This document shows, piece after piece, positions 1 through 9,462 of a stretch of DNA of 64,000 nucleotides. This stretch comes from Thiohalocapsa halophila (GTDB taxonomy: Bacteria; Pseudomonadota; Gammaproteobacteria; Chromatiales; Chromatiaceae). Every line of letters starts with the position of its first letter. Position 1 is the first letter of the stretch. The stretch lies in NCBI RefSeq assembly GCF_016583825.1, contig NZ_NRRV01000003.1:62001-126000 (forward strand). The letters are read 5' to 3'. The position numbers were made by a program, and so were the translations under genes. The notes beneath the pieces were generated by a model. The model did no database searches. It was not told the origin of the DNA and was given only the letters and a program-made list of their open reading frames with translations.

Positions 1-2187
1 CATGTCCTGCTCGATGGCGATGCGCTGGACTTCGGTGGCCGTCGCGTGGTTGAGCACGGCCTGGCGGATGCGGTCGGTCATCACCAGCACCTCGGCGATG
101 ACCAGTCGGCCGCGGTAGCCGCTGCCTTGACAGGCGTCGCAGCCGCGCGGGTGGTAGAGCATGAGATCGGACTCGTCGACGCCGGGCAGGCTCAGGAAGC
201 GCGCCGCCATCTCCGGGCGCGGGCGGAAGGGCTCACGGCAGTCGGGGCAGAGCCGGCGCACCAGGCGCTGGGCGAGGATGCCGTTGATGGTGCTGGTGAG
301 CAGGTAGTCCTCCACACCCATGTCCAGCAGGCGGGTGACGCCGCTGGCGGCATCGTTGGTGTGCAGGGTGGACAGCACGACGTGGCCGGTGAGGGCGGAC
401 TGCACGGCGATGCGGGCTGTCTCCAGGTCGCGCATCTCGCCCACCATGATGACGTCCGGGTCCTGGCGCACGATGGCGCGCAGGGCATGAGCGAAGGTCA
501 TGCCGATGCTGGCCTTCACGGGGATCTGATTGATTCCGGCTACCTGGTATTCCACCGGGTCCTCGACGGTGATGATCTTGCGCGCCTCGGTGTTGAGCCG
601 CGACAGGGCCGTGTAGAGCGTGGTGCTCTTACCGCTGCCCGTGGGGCCGGTGACCAGGAAGATGCCGTAGGGCTGCTCCAAGATTTCGAGCACCCGCTCC
701 CGCGGCGGGCCGTCGAAGCCGAGCGCATCGAAATCGAAGCGCACGGATTCCTTGTCCAGCAGGCGCATGACCACGCTCTCGCCGAACATGGTGGGCACCG
801 TGGACACGCGCAGGTCCAGCTCCTTGCCCTGGATGCGCAGCGGAATGCGACCGTCCTGGGGCAGGCGGCGCTCGGCGATATTGAGCTTGGCCATGATCTT
901 GATGCGGGAGATCACGGCGGCCGTGGAGCGCACCGGCGGCGATTCGGTCTCTTTGAGGATGCCGTCGATGCGGTAGCGCACCTTGAGCTCATCGGCGAAG
1001 GGCTCGATGTGCACGTCCGATGCGCGCGACTCCACCGCCCGCTGCATGATCTGGTTCACCAGCCGGATCACCGGCGCCTCACTGGCGAGGTCGCGCAGGT
1101 GCTCGATGTCCTCTTCGGAGAAGTTGCCGAGGTCGGCATCCATGTCCGCGTCCGCCTCGGCGGGCTCGGGGGTCTCGTACAGGCGCTCCAGCGCCGCCTC
1201 GATCTCCGTCGGCAGGCCCACGCGCAGCCGCGCCGGCCGCCCCGCCGCCATTTCCACGGCGCGCACGGCGGAGTCGTCCACCGGGTCGGCGACCGCCAGC
1301 TCCAGGGCGTCGGCGTGCTCGCGCAGCGGCACCATCCGCACGTCTTTGAGAAAGCGCAGACTGAGCTCGTCCTCCGCCACCGGGGCATCCGGATAGTCCT
1401 CGGCGGCGATAAGGTCCAGATCCAGCACCGCCGCATAGGCCGCCGCCATGTCGCGGTCCGACACCAGGCCGAGGCGCACGAGCATGGTGCGCAACGGCTC
1501 GGCGCCGTCGTCGGCGAGCTTGCGGGCACGGGCCAGATCGCCGTCGGAGAGCTTGCCGTGGCTGCGCAGATAGGCGATCACGCCCGCCTCCGGCGTATCC
1601 GCGGCCGCGGCCGGGACGCCAGCCATGGCCGCCGGCATGTCGCCCTCTGCCGCGATCTGCTGGCCCGGTGCTGTGCCGGCACCGAGGTCCGGCGCCGGCG
1701 CTGCGTGGTCGACAGCCACCGACGGCGCCTCGGCGACCTCGCCGCCCGCGTCTTCGGCGGGCGCTTGACCTTCATCGGGCTGATGCCACGGCTGCAGCGC
1801 AGTGCGCTCCGCCGCCCCGGCCTGTGCCTGGGCGAGTCCCAGCTCAGCGGCTGCCGGTTGCTCCGCGAGATCCGCGTCGGCGGTCTCGGTCGGCTCGGGC
1901 GGCGGCCCGGCCGGGTCGACAAGCGCATCCGGCGTCGCGGGAGCGGGCGCCGATCCTGTGTTGGCGCGCCGCTGCGCCTGCCGCTGGCGGTACTCGGCCT
2001 CTCGGGCTTCGAGCGAGGCGGCGTCCAGCAGCTCGTCCTCGAAGTCCAGGTTCAGATCGATGCTCGGCTCCGGGGGGGCGCCGGCGTCGGACATGCTGTC
2101 GATGTCGAGATCGTCGTCGAACATCGGATCGGTGGCCGCGGGGGGCCGGTCTTGCTGGCGCTGCCGGCGATGGAGGACATCAGACAT
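1..2187 (-). CDS. gspE: Type II secretion/pilus assembly ATPase GspE-like, 3' end outside window
   Basis: Cytoplasmic ATPase that drives pseudopilus or pilus assembly at the inner membrane. The gene starts at the ATG at 2187 and runs off the left edge, leaving 729 codons. A long acidic Ala/Pro-rich leader (about residues 1-195) precedes a GspE N-terminal domain (about 200-310). The ATPase core follows, with AERRLPQDGR, Walker A GPTGSGKSTT near residue 512, GEMRD (usually GEIRD), and a zinc tetracysteine CPDC (about 647) plus CDAC (about 682). Its start overlaps the stop of the upstream epimerase by 8 bases, so the two are probably translated from one message. PilB is the main alternative: both families share these motifs, and no other gsp or pil gene is visible to decide. 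The ATPase assignment is firm; the system is inferred. Confidence 0.85.
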   Translation of the reverse strand, partial: MSDVLHRRQRQQDRPPAATDPMFDDDLDIDSMSDAGAPPEPSIDLNLDFEDELLDAASLEAREAEYRQRQAQRRANTGSAPAPATPDALVDPAGPPPEPTETADADLAEQPAAAELGLAQAQAGAAERTALQPWHQPDEGQAPAEDAGGEVAEAPSVAVDHAAPAPDLGAGTAPGQQIAAEGDMPAAMAGVPAAAADTPEAGVIAYLRSHGKLSDGDLARARKLADDGAEPLRTMLVRLGLVSDRDMAAAYAAVLDLDLIAAEDYPDAPVAEDELSLRFLKDVRMVPLREHADALELAVADPVDDSAVRAVEMAAGRPARLRVGLPTEIEAALERLYETPEPAEADADMDADLGNFSEEDIEHLRDLASEAPVIRLVNQIMQRAVESRASDVHIEPFADELKVRYRIDGILKETESPPVRSTAAVISRIKIMAKLNIAERRLPQDGRIPLRIQGKELDLRVSTVPTMFGESVVMRLLDKESVRFDFDALGFDGPPRERVLEILEQPYGIFLVTGPTGSGKSTTLYTALSRLNTEARKIITVEDPVEYQVAGINQIPVKASIGMTFAHALRAIVRQDPDVIMVGEMRDLETARIAVQSALTGHVVLSTLHTNDAASGVTRLLDMGVEDYLLTSTINGILAQRLVRRLCPDCREPFRPRPEMAARFLSLPGVDESDLMLYHPRGCDACQGSGYRGRLVIAEVLVMTDRIRQAVLNHATATEVQRIAIEQDM

Positions 2188-4057
2188 GAGTCGCCTCGGG
2201 CATTTCCACGGGTCGCGGTGCGGCGTCGGCCTGCCATTGCGGAACGACCTCCCGCAAACGGGCCGTGAGTGCCGCAGTGTCGCACTGCTCGATACAGGCT
2301 TCCAAGCCGGCTCGCCAAGCGGCGACCGCATCGGCGTCGGCGGCTTCGCGCCGGGCGATACGAATCTTCGGGTGCAGGGTTTCGGCGAGCGCTTCGACGT
2401 CGTAGAACAGCTCCTCGAAGCGCTTCTCCCCGGGACGCATGCCAATGTAGCGGATCTCGATGTCATGGCCGGGCTCGCATCCCGCCAGGCGGATCATGTG
2501 CTCGGCCATGTCGCGGATCTTCACGGGCTGCCCCATGTCCAGCACGAAGATCTCGCCGCCGGCGCCGATGACCGCCGCCTGCATGATGAGCTGGCAGGCC
2601 TCGGGGATGGTCATGAAGTAGCGCTCGACGTCGGGGTCGGTGACGGTCACGGGTCCGCCGCGCTCGATCTGGCGCTGAAACAGGGGCACGACACTGCCGG
2701 CAGAGCCAAGCACATTCCCGAAGCGCACGGTCATGAACCGCGTGCTCGAGCCCGCCGCCAGACCCTGACAGAGGATCTCCGCGGCGCGCTTGCTCGCGCC
2801 CATGACGTTGGCCGGATTCACCGCCTTGTCGGTGGAGATGAGCACGAAGCGCTCCGCACCATGACGGCGCGCAGCCTCGGCGACGACACCAGTGCCGAGG
2901 ACATTGTTGCGCACCGCCGCGCGCAATTGGTCTTCCAGCAGGGGCACATGCTTGTAGGCGGCCGCATGGAAGACGATCTGCGGGCGCTCGCGCGCGAACA
3001 GGGCATGGACGCCGGTGCGGTCGCCCACATCCAGCAGATAGCGCCCGAGGCCCAGGGTCGGATGGTACTCAGCGAATTCCTGCTCCATGCGGTAGAGGTT
3101 GAACTCGCAATTGTCCAGCATCAGCAGCCGTCGCGGCGCCGCCGCCACCACCTGCCGGCAGAGCTCGGCGCCAATGGAGCCGCCGGCCCCGGTGACCAGC
3201 ACCACCCGGTCCGCGAGCCCGTCGCGCAGCCCGGCCCAGTCCAGGGTCACCGGGTTGCGGCCAAGCAGATCCTCGATGGAGACGGGGCGCAGCTGGTTGA
3301 TGCTGACCTGGCCGGTCATCAGGCTCTCCAGCTGCGGCACGGTGCGAAGGGGCTTGCCGGCGGCCTCGCACAGACCCACCACCCGCTGCATCTCCGCCGT
3401 CGTGGCGCTGGGGATGGCGAGCAGGATCAGATCGATGGCGAGCTGCTCGCACAGCTCCGGGATCAGCTGCGTACCGCCGCGAATGGGCACGCCATGGATG
3501 TCGGCACCATGGCGGCGGAGCTTGTCGTCGACGAAGGCCACCGGCTCGTAGCGGCGCGCACCAGCGCGGCGCATGTCGCGCACGAGCATCTCGCCGGCGC
3601 GCCCGGCGCCGACGATCAGCACCCGCTCGCCGCTGCCGAGGGATAGGCGATGGTCCTTGAGCCAGCGGTACAGCACCCGCGGGCCGGCGAGCAGCACCAA
3701 TTGGAACAGCAGGAACAACAGCGGCACCGAGCGCGGCAGGTTCGCGCTGCGATTGATGACGAACAACACCACCACGACGGCGAGCGTGGTGGCGGCAACG
3801 GCCTTCAGGATGCGCAGCAGATCCGGCAGGGAGGCGAAGCGCCAAACGCCGCGGTAGAGCCCGAAGGTCCAGTACAAGACGGCGCACAATGCCATCACCA
3901 CCGGCAGCATCTGCACGGCCGTCCCCAGGAACTCCGCCGGGATGTGCTCGAAGTTGAAGCGGGTCCAGTAGGCCAGCAGCCAGGCCACCGGCACCATCAG
4001 CAGGTCGTGTGCGAAGGCGGCGGTGCGCGAGCGCAGGCGATCCACCCAGGGCGTCAT
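2180..4057 (-). CDS. FlaA1/WbpM-type membrane nucleotide-sugar epimerase/dehydratase
   Basis: Polysaccharide-biosynthesis enzyme that modifies UDP-sugars such as UDP-GlcNAc for surface glycans. The 625-residue protein has four hydrophobic N-terminal helices (about residues 10-120), a CoA-binding-like fold with VGAGRAGEML near 147, and a C-terminal SDR domain with GAGGSIGAE near 285. The active-site segment reads MGASKR near 418. The Tyr of the usual YxxxK is Met, which is typical of the large FlaA1/WbpM branch rather than a defect. The start at 4057 was chosen because it follows the stop of the glycosyl-phosphate transferase by 13 bases; a longer in-frame start at 4159 would overlap that gene. 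Together with its upstream neighbour it suggests O-antigen or exopolysaccharide initiation. The exact sugar product cannot be read from the sequence. Confidence 0.9.
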   Translation of the reverse strand: MTPWVDRLRSRTAAFAHDLLMVPVAWLLAYWTRFNFEHIPAEFLGTAVQMLPVVMALCAVLYWTFGLYRGVWRFASLPDLLRILKAVAATTLAVVVVLFVINRSANLPRSVPLLFLLFQLVLLAGPRVLYRWLKDHRLSLGSGERVLIVGAGRAGEMLVRDMRRAGARRYEPVAFVDDKLRRHGADIHGVPIRGGTQLIPELCEQLAIDLILLAIPSATTAEMQRVVGLCEAAGKPLRTVPQLESLMTGQVSINQLRPVSIEDLLGRNPVTLDWAGLRDGLADRVVLVTGAGGSIGAELCRQVVAAAPRRLLMLDNCEFNLYRMEQEFAEYHPTLGLGRYLLDVGDRTGVHALFARERPQIVFHAAAYKHVPLLEDQLRAAVRNNVLGTGVVAEAARRHGAERFVLISTDKAVNPANVMGASKRAAEILCQGLAAGSSTRFMTVRFGNVLGSAGSVVPLFQRQIERGGPVTVTDPDVERYFMTIPEACQLIMQAAVIGAGGEIFVLDMGQPVKIRDMAEHMIRLAGCEPGHDIEIRYIGMRPGEKRFEELFYDVEALAETLHPKIRIARREAADADAVAAWRAGLEACIEQCDTAALTARLREVVPQWQADAAPRPVEMPEATHV

Positions 4058-4070
4058 CGCGGCGGCATCC

Positions 4071-5180
4071 TCAGGGTCGGTCCGGCGCCGCGGATTGACC
4101 ACGCTCGACCAAGTCGACCCGCAGATGCACCAGACCGTAGAGGCCGGCCCAGCCCGCAAGCAGCAGCCATTGCTCCGGCGCCGTCAGATCGCGGGCGCCG
4201 ATGGCGCTGGCCGCGGCGGCTCCCATCAGCACATAGGCCCAAAAGAGGGTTCGCCGCGTGGACCAACCGGCCAGCACCAGGCGCTGGTAGTGATGCTCCC
4301 GGTGGGCCTGCCACACGGGCGCACCCCGTGCGAGGCGGCGCAGCAGGGTCCAGGTGGCGTCCACCAGGAAGGGCGAGAAGACCAGCAGGCCGAGCCAAAG
4401 CGGAAACAGGCCGCGGCCGGCACCCCAGAGCAGAAGCACGGCCGCCCAGAAGCCGAGCACCGTCGAGCCGACGTCGCCGAGGAAAATCCCGGCCCGCGGC
4501 AGGTTGTGCACCAGGAAGCCGCCGGCGGCAGCGGCGATGACCGCTGCCACCAGGGCGTAGTCCGCCGCGCCGGCGAGCATGCCGAGCACCGCCAGTGCAC
4601 CGAAGCCGATGACCGCCATGCCGCCGGCGAGACCATCCATGCCGTCCATGAAGTTGTACAGGTTGATGATCCAGACAATCAGCACGAGGGTCAGGGCCGG
4701 CGCCAGCCAGCCGGGCAGCAGCAAGCCGCCGAGCCCCGGGAGGCCGAGCGCGCGCCAGGCGACGCCCGCGACCAGCGCCAGAGCCGCGGCCGTCAGCTGT
4801 GCCGCGAGCCGATAGCGCGCCGGCACGTGGTGATGGTCGTCCAACAGGGACACGCCCGCCAGTAGGGCGGTGGCGAGCACCAGGGACGCGACAGACCAGC
4901 CGGCAGCGGGGGCCAGCAGCCAGGGCAGGGTGAGCGCCAGTCCGCCGGCGGCGCCGAGCAAGACGCCGACGCCGCCCGTACGCGGGACCGGCGCTTGGTG
5001 AAGGGAGCGCTCGTTGGGCTGATCGAGGATGCGCAGCAGCAAGAGCCGGTTGCGCCGCAGCAGCCAAACCACAGACGCGGCTACCAGCAAGGCCAGCACT
5101 GGCGCGGCGATACCGATAGCGAGCGGCAATAGCGTGTCGGGTGCCACCGCCGAAGACAGGGTCGCCGCGTGGGCTTGCAT
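4071..5180 (-). CDS. WecA/MraY-superfamily glycosyl-1-phosphate transferase
   Basis: Multi-pass inner-membrane enzyme of the polyprenyl-phosphate N-acetylhexosamine-1-phosphate transferase family. It starts a lipid-linked glycan by moving a sugar phosphate from a UDP-sugar to undecaprenyl phosphate. The 369-residue protein is almost all hydrophobic helices. It carries the family's conserved cytoplasmic loops: LLDDHHHVPARYR, NFMDGMDGLAGG (the Asp-rich catalytic loop) and FLGDVGST. It lies 13 bases upstream of the epimerase gene in the same direction, which supports a shared role in surface polysaccharide synthesis. Whether the sugar is GlcNAc, as for WecA, or another hexosamine is not evident. 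Confidence 0.88.
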   Translation of the reverse strand: MQAHAATLSSAVAPDTLLPLAIGIAAPVLALLVAASVVWLLRRNRLLLLRILDQPNERSLHQAPVPRTGGVGVLLGAAGGLALTLPWLLAPAAGWSVASLVLATALLAGVSLLDDHHHVPARYRLAAQLTAAALALVAGVAWRALGLPGLGGLLLPGWLAPALTLVLIVWIINLYNFMDGMDGLAGGMAVIGFGALAVLGMLAGAADYALVAAVIAAAAGGFLVHNLPRAGIFLGDVGSTVLGFWAAVLLLWGAGRGLFPLWLGLLVFSPFLVDATWTLLRRLARGAPVWQAHREHHYQRLVLAGWSTRRTLFWAYVLMGAAAASAIGARDLTAPEQWLLLAGWAGLYGLVHLRVDLVERGQSAAPDRP

Positions 5181-5196
5181 GCACCGCCCCGCCGCG

Positions 5197-5751
5197 TCAG
5201 TGCGGGCGCATCAGCTTGGACTCCACCGTGTCGCGCTCTGCCCGGCCTGCCAGCAGCTCGATCAGGTGCAGGGCGAAGTCCATCGCCGTCCCCGGCCCGC
5301 GAGAAGTGACCACCTTGCCGTCGGTGACCACCGGCTCCTCGCTGAGGCGAATACCCGGGTGCTTATCGGTGTCCAGCGCGCCGGGGAAGCTCGTCGCCGT
5401 GCGGCCCTCCAGCAGGCCGGCGTCGGCGAGCACCAGTGGTGCTGCACAAACGGCGGCACACCAACGGCCCTGCTCGGCGTGGCGGGCGAGCAGCCGGTGC
5501 AGGCGCTCATCGGCATTCAGGTTGGTGGCGCCCGGCAGACCGCCGGGCAGCGCCACCATGTCGAAGTCCTCGCCGACGACGGCGTCCAAGGTGGTCTCGG
5601 GCACGAGCACCGTGCCGCGGCTCGCCTGCACCGGCGCTGCATCCAGGCCGGCGGTGATCACCTCGATGCCGGCGCGGCGCAGCAGGTCGATGATGGTGAC
5701 GGCTTCGAGCTCTTCGCAGCCTTGGGCCAGGGGCACCAATACCCGGGTCAT
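5197..5751 (-). CDS. DJ-1/PfpI family protein (YajL-like)
   Basis: Small cytoplasmic protein of the DJ-1/YajL group, linked to oxidative and carbonyl-stress protection; its enzymatic role is debated. The 184 residues include the N-terminal GCEELEAV segment, which holds the conserved acidic residue, and the nucleophile elbow WCAAVCAAP with Cys102 as the expected reactive thiol. The length and the position of the cysteine fit YajL. It ends 16 bases before the glycosyl transferase start and may be co-transcribed with it, though the functions are unrelated. Confidence 0.88.
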   Translation of the reverse strand: MTRVLVPLAQGCEELEAVTIIDLLRRAGIEVITAGLDAAPVQASRGTVLVPETTLDAVVGEDFDMVALPGGLPGATNLNADERLHRLLARHAEQGRWCAAVCAAPLVLADAGLLEGRTATSFPGALDTDKHPGIRLSEEPVVTDGKVVTSRGPGTAMDFALHLIELLAGRAERDTVESKLMRPH

Positions 5752-5809
5752 TGCGGATCGCCTCCTCCGCCTGCGGCGGTCGTGGCTGTTGTGGGGGTCG
5801 GACGGGGGA

Positions 5810-7447
5810 TCATTCGCGCTTGGCCGCGGCGCCGCGGAAGAGGTTCAGCCCCTTCAGCACATTGAGCGCCTCGGCCAGCTGGTAGTCCTCGGCCACCAGC
5901 GGCGCATCGTCGTCCTGCTCGCCTTCGCCGACGGCCTCGCCGTTCTCAGGGTCTTCGAGATGGCGCATGAGGTCCGCCTCTTTGAGCGGCGCCACGTCCG
6001 GCTCGTCTTCCAGCGCGACCTTGCCGCGCACCAGCTCGATGTCCGGCTCGATACCCAGCGCCTGGATGGAGCGCCCGGACGGTGTGTAGTAGCGTGCCGT
6101 CGTGAGCTTGAGCGCGGTGCGATCGTCGATGGGCACGATGGTCTGCACCGAGCCTTTGCCGAAAGTCTTCTCCCCCATGATCACGGCGCGGCCCTGGTCC
6201 TGCAAAGCGCCGGCGACGATCTCCGACGCCGACGCGCTGCCGCTGTTGACCAGCACCGCCAGCGGCGCTCCGTCGAGCACGTCGTCGGGGCCGGCCTTGA
6301 ACTCGAGCTTATTGTCTTCGTCGCGGCCCTGCGTGTAGACGATGAGGCCGCTGTCGAGGAAGGCGTCGCTGACGCCGACGGCGGCGTTGAGGACACCGCC
6401 GGGGTTGTTGCGCAGGTCCAGCACCACGCCCTTGAGACCGTCGCTGTTGTCGGACTTGAGCTCGGCGACCGCTTCCAGCAGGTCTTCGGTGGTGCCGGCC
6501 TGGAAGTTGGAGACCCGCAGATAGCCGTAGCCGGGGTCGAGGGTACGGCTCTTGACGCTCGCGACCTTGATGACATCCCGGACGATGCTGACCTGAAGCG
6601 GGTTGCCCTCGCCCTCGCGCACCACCGTCAGCTCGATCTCCGAGCCGGGCTTGCCGCGCATCATGGTGACGGCCTCGCTCAGGCTCAGGCCTTTCACGGG
6701 CTTGCCGTCGATGCGCACGATCAGGTCGCCGGCGCGAATGCCAGCCCGGGCCGCCGGGGTATCGTCGATGGGAGCGATGACCTTCACGAAGCCGTCTTCC
6801 AGGCCAACCTCGATGCCGAGGCCGCCAAACTCCCCCGTGGTGCCGACGCGAAGCTCGCGGTAGGCATCCGGGTCGAGATAGGAGGAGTGTGGATCCAGAC
6901 CCCCCAGCATGCCGCGGATGGCGCTGGCGAGGAGCTCGCGGTCCTCCACGTCCTCGACATAGTCGCTCTTGATGCGGCCGAAGACTTCCGCGAAGGTGCG
7001 CAGATCGTCCAGCGGCAGGGTGTTGCCGTCCTCGGCGGCCGTGTCTGCGGCGGTATCTTCCGTGTCGGCAGCATCCGTAGCGCCATCCTCGGGCGCATCG
7101 CTCGGGCTCGCCTCGCCGTCGTCCGACTGCTCGGTGACAGCCGGGCTGGCGGGGGTTTTCGCGTCGCTCGGGCCGTTGGCATCAGCGGCCGGTGCATCGG
7201 CGGCGTCCGCCGGCGGCAGCTCTGTTGGCGGGGCCACGGGTGCCGGTGGCTGATGCGGCGCTGCCTGCGCTTGTGTCGTGAACGGCGTGTCCATCGGGGC
7301 TTGGCCCGCGCGCGCTGGGGTGGGGCGCGCGGGCGTCTCGCCCGCCGACAGCGGCAGGGCGCTCACGGTGAGCGCACCGAGCAGGGCAGCCAGGGCTGCG
7401 GCCGGCGCGCGATGGGATAATTGGGACATGGGCGTCTCGGGGCGCAT
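5810..7447 (-). CDS. ctpA: S41A carboxy-terminal processing peptidase
   Basis: Periplasmic serine protease that trims or degrades proteins from the C-terminus. From the ATG at 7447 it has 545 residues. The hydrophobic signal segment is around residues 15-35, and a second ATG at 7429 would give the same signal. A long Ala/Pro/Asp-rich linker covers about residues 35-140. A PDZ domain follows (GGLGIEV, AGIRAGDLI, about 205-285), then the S41 domain with the dyad Ser406 (in GSASASEI) and Lys431 (in FGKGS), spaced 25 residues apart as in the family. envC lies upstream on the same strand; this pairing is common in gammaproteobacteria and links the protease to control of cell-wall hydrolases. The unusually long linker is the only odd feature. 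Confidence 0.93.
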   Translation of the reverse strand: MRPETPMSQLSHRAPAAALAALLGALTVSALPLSAGETPARPTPARAGQAPMDTPFTTQAQAAPHQPPAPVAPPTELPPADAADAPAADANGPSDAKTPASPAVTEQSDDGEASPSDAPEDGATDAADTEDTAADTAAEDGNTLPLDDLRTFAEVFGRIKSDYVEDVEDRELLASAIRGMLGGLDPHSSYLDPDAYRELRVGTTGEFGGLGIEVGLEDGFVKVIAPIDDTPAARAGIRAGDLIVRIDGKPVKGLSLSEAVTMMRGKPGSEIELTVVREGEGNPLQVSIVRDVIKVASVKSRTLDPGYGYLRVSNFQAGTTEDLLEAVAELKSDNSDGLKGVVLDLRNNPGGVLNAAVGVSDAFLDSGLIVYTQGRDEDNKLEFKAGPDDVLDGAPLAVLVNSGSASASEIVAGALQDQGRAVIMGEKTFGKGSVQTIVPIDDRTALKLTTARYYTPSGRSIQALGIEPDIELVRGKVALEDEPDVAPLKEADLMRHLEDPENGEAVGEGEQDDDAPLVAEDYQLAEALNVLKGLNLFRGAAAKRE

Positions 7448-7605
7448 CTGGTGCTGGTCAGGTCAGTTTGAATCTCGTCACGCCGGCGGCGCAGGGCGTG
7501 CGTCTCGGCGATGCTGTGCGGAGTTAGAAGCGCGGCCGGCGCGGGTGTTCCGCGTTGTGCACCCGAGCCGTTGTGCATGCCCAAGTGGCGGCGGCATCCG
7601 GCCAC

Positions 7606-8838
7606 TCAGCCGGAGTCCGAGGCCAGCCAAGGGGCCGGATCGACGGGCGCACCCTCGCGACGAAGCGCGAAGTATAGCCTCCCGGCCGCCACAACCGCGT
7701 CAATGCGATCTATATCGGTGCTGGAAACGGTTCCGGAAAGGGCCAGGACATCGCCGGGATCCACCCATTCGCCGACTTCTTTGAGCAGCGCTTGGTTGTG
7801 GCCGTAGAGGGTCATGTAACCGTCGCCGTGGTCGACGACGACCAGTAGGCCGAAGCCACGCAGCCAGTCGGCATAGACCACTTGGCCATGGTGCACCGGG
7901 AAGACCTCGCTGCCCACGGGTGCGGCGAACAACACTCCGTCGGCATGCAAGTCCCCAGGGCTTGCCTTGCCGGCAAAAGGGCGCACCAGGCGGGCGTCGG
8001 TGATGGGCGGTGGCAATTGGCCGCGGCGGTGATGAATGGCCTCCTCGGTGATCGCGATCTCGTCGGCGATTTTGGCCCGCGCGCGCAGCTTGGCCACCAC
8101 CGCGCGCAGGGCGGCGGCGTTGGCGTCCAGCTCGGCGACCTCTGCCCGGTCGTCGGCAATGGCCGTCTCGAGGTCCGCGAGCACGGCACGGCGGGCCCGG
8201 CTCGCGGCCTGCAACGCCGTCTGTGTGCGGCGCTCCTGGGCCGCCAGAGCCGCCAGCCGATCGGCTTCGCGCCCGGCCTCCCGCCGCAGATCTGCCAGCG
8301 CCCGGCCCAGGCGCTCGACGTCCGCCATGCGCGCGGCGCGCAATCGGCCCACAGCGCGGAAGTAACCGAGCTGACGCCCGGCTCGCGCAGGATCCTGTTG
8401 ATTCAGCAACAGACGCAGCCGGTCACCAGGCCCCACGGCGTAAGCGGCGCGGATCAACGCCCTGAGCTGCTGGCGCACGGCGGCGAGCTCGGCGCGGGCC
8501 CCTGCCAGGCGCTCATCCAGATCGGCCACCAGGGCTTTTTGGTCGGCATGGCGCTCGGCGAGGTCGCGCACCGTACGGGCGAGAGCGGCGATATCGCGGT
8601 CGTTGCGCTCGAGCTCGGCGTAGAGCGCGTCCCGGTAGGCTTCGCGGTCCGTGAGCGTCTCGCGCAAGCCGGCAAGCCGAGCCTCGGCGGCGCGCAGCTC
8701 CGCCTCCTGCACTTCCAGCGGCTGGCCCTGCAAGGACGCCGCCGGCGCCGCGCCGTCACCGGCGCCGCCCGCCGCATCGGCGCCCGGCATCGCTGCGAGC
8801 AAGCCAAGCATTAGCCAGGCCGCCGCCACCCCGCCCAT
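7606..8838 (-). CDS. envC: EnvC-like murein hydrolase activator (degenerate LytM/M23 domain)
   Basis: Periplasmic divisome factor that activates amidases at the septum. The frame is open much further upstream (to 9240), but that part is antisense to the ArsR gene. The ATG at 8838 begins a good signal peptide (GGVAAAWLMLGLLAAM) and gives 410 residues, a normal EnvC length. Residues about 45-270 are coiled coil rich in Glu, Arg and Ala. The C-terminal LytM domain has VDHGDGYMTLYGHN, but the first metal motif reads LHADGVLF instead of HxGxD, so it is probably non-catalytic, as in EnvC. It lies upstream of ctpA on the same strand and diverges from the ArsR regulator. Confidence 0.88.
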   Translation of the reverse strand: MGGVAAAWLMLGLLAAMPGADAAGGAGDGAAPAASLQGQPLEVQEAELRAAEARLAGLRETLTDREAYRDALYAELERNDRDIAALARTVRDLAERHADQKALVADLDERLAGARAELAAVRQQLRALIRAAYAVGPGDRLRLLLNQQDPARAGRQLGYFRAVGRLRAARMADVERLGRALADLRREAGREADRLAALAAQERRTQTALQAASRARRAVLADLETAIADDRAEVAELDANAAALRAVVAKLRARAKIADEIAITEEAIHHRRGQLPPPITDARLVRPFAGKASPGDLHADGVLFAAPVGSEVFPVHHGQVVYADWLRGFGLLVVVDHGDGYMTLYGHNQALLKEVGEWVDPGDVLALSGTVSSTDIDRIDAVVAAGRLYFALRREGAPVDPAPWLASDSG

Positions 8839-8917
8839 GCGCCCTGGAGCCCTGGTGTCGGCAGCCGCGGATACGCCGCGGACCGCGCCGGCAGGGATCT
8901 GCTTGGCAACCCGAAAG

Positions 8918-8952
8918 TTTATTATCGTTTGATGATGGATTGATATAGAATC
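8918..8952 (+). promoter_or_regulatory. AT-rich divergent promoter/operator region between envC and arsR
   Basis: This is the only AT-rich patch in the 121-base spacer. TATAGA at 8944-8949 is a plausible -10 element for the ArsR gene. TATC at 8923-8926 and GATA at 8942-8945 form the ends of an imperfect inverted repeat that could bind the repressor. No experimentally known operator consensus was matched. Confidence 0.35.
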
Positions 8953-8959
8953 CGAGTCC

Positions 8960-9325
8960 ATGATGTCCGATGCTCCCGCCACGCCCAATCCAGTGCTGAA
9001 CGAAGCGCGCCATGACGACGATGTCGAGCTGTTCGCAGACGATGCCGACATTGAGCGCGCGTCGCGCTCGCTCAAGGCCATGTCGCACCCGCTGCGGCTC
9101 AAAATCCTCTGCACCCTGGGCGCCGAAGAGGTGAGCGTCCAGGACATCGTCGAGCACGTGGGCACCTCGCAGAGCAACATCTCGCAGCACCTCGCTATCC
9201 TGCGTGACAAGGGCATCCTCGCCTCGCGCAAGGACGCCAACCGGGTGTACTACCGTGTCGGCGATGCCCGCACGCTACAGCTCATCGGCATGATGCGGGA
9301 AGTCTTCTGCCACCACGCGCGCTGA
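8960..9325 (+). CDS. ArsR/SmtB repressor with SqrR/BigR-type cysteine pair
   Basis: Winged-helix repressor of 121 residues. The recognition region is TSQSNISQHLAILRD (about 69-83), and the wing sequence SRKDANRVYYRV follows. It lacks the metal-binding ELCVCDL motif of ArsR. Instead it has Cys51 in KILCTLG and Cys117 in REVFCHH, 66 residues apart. That is the same spacing as Cys41 and Cys107 of SqrR, which form a tetrasulfide bridge when reactive sulfur is present. The next gene encodes a rhodanese, matching the YgaV-YgaP type of partnership. Two adjacent ATGs (8960 and 8963) are possible starts. The ArsR fold is certain; persulfide sensing is inferred from the cysteines and the neighbour. Confidence 0.9.
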   Translation: MMSDAPATPNPVLNEARHDDDVELFADDADIERASRSLKAMSHPLRLKILCTLGAEEVSVQDIVEHVGTSQSNISQHLAILRDKGILASRKDANRVYYRVGDARTLQLIGMMREVFCHHAR

Positions 9326-9462
9326 GCGCCCAACCCCGGCCGCCAGCACCGGCGGTCGAGATGACGGCCCGCGCGCACGTCTTTATACTCCCTGCTCCCT
9401 AGCAAAACCATTCCGCTCGGGCCGCCCAAGAGGCCCGAGATCAACCCGCACGGCTCGTCCCA

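Noticed and set aside
46..2268. 740-residue rightward open frame opposite gspE
   Set aside because: It is the antisense shadow of the GspE-like gene; its product is His/Gly/Arg-rich with no domain, while the other strand has all ATPase motifs.
5141..7420. 759-residue rightward open frame opposite yajL and ctpA
   Set aside because: Shadow of the S41 peptidase and its neighbour; composition is that of antisense GC-rich DNA.
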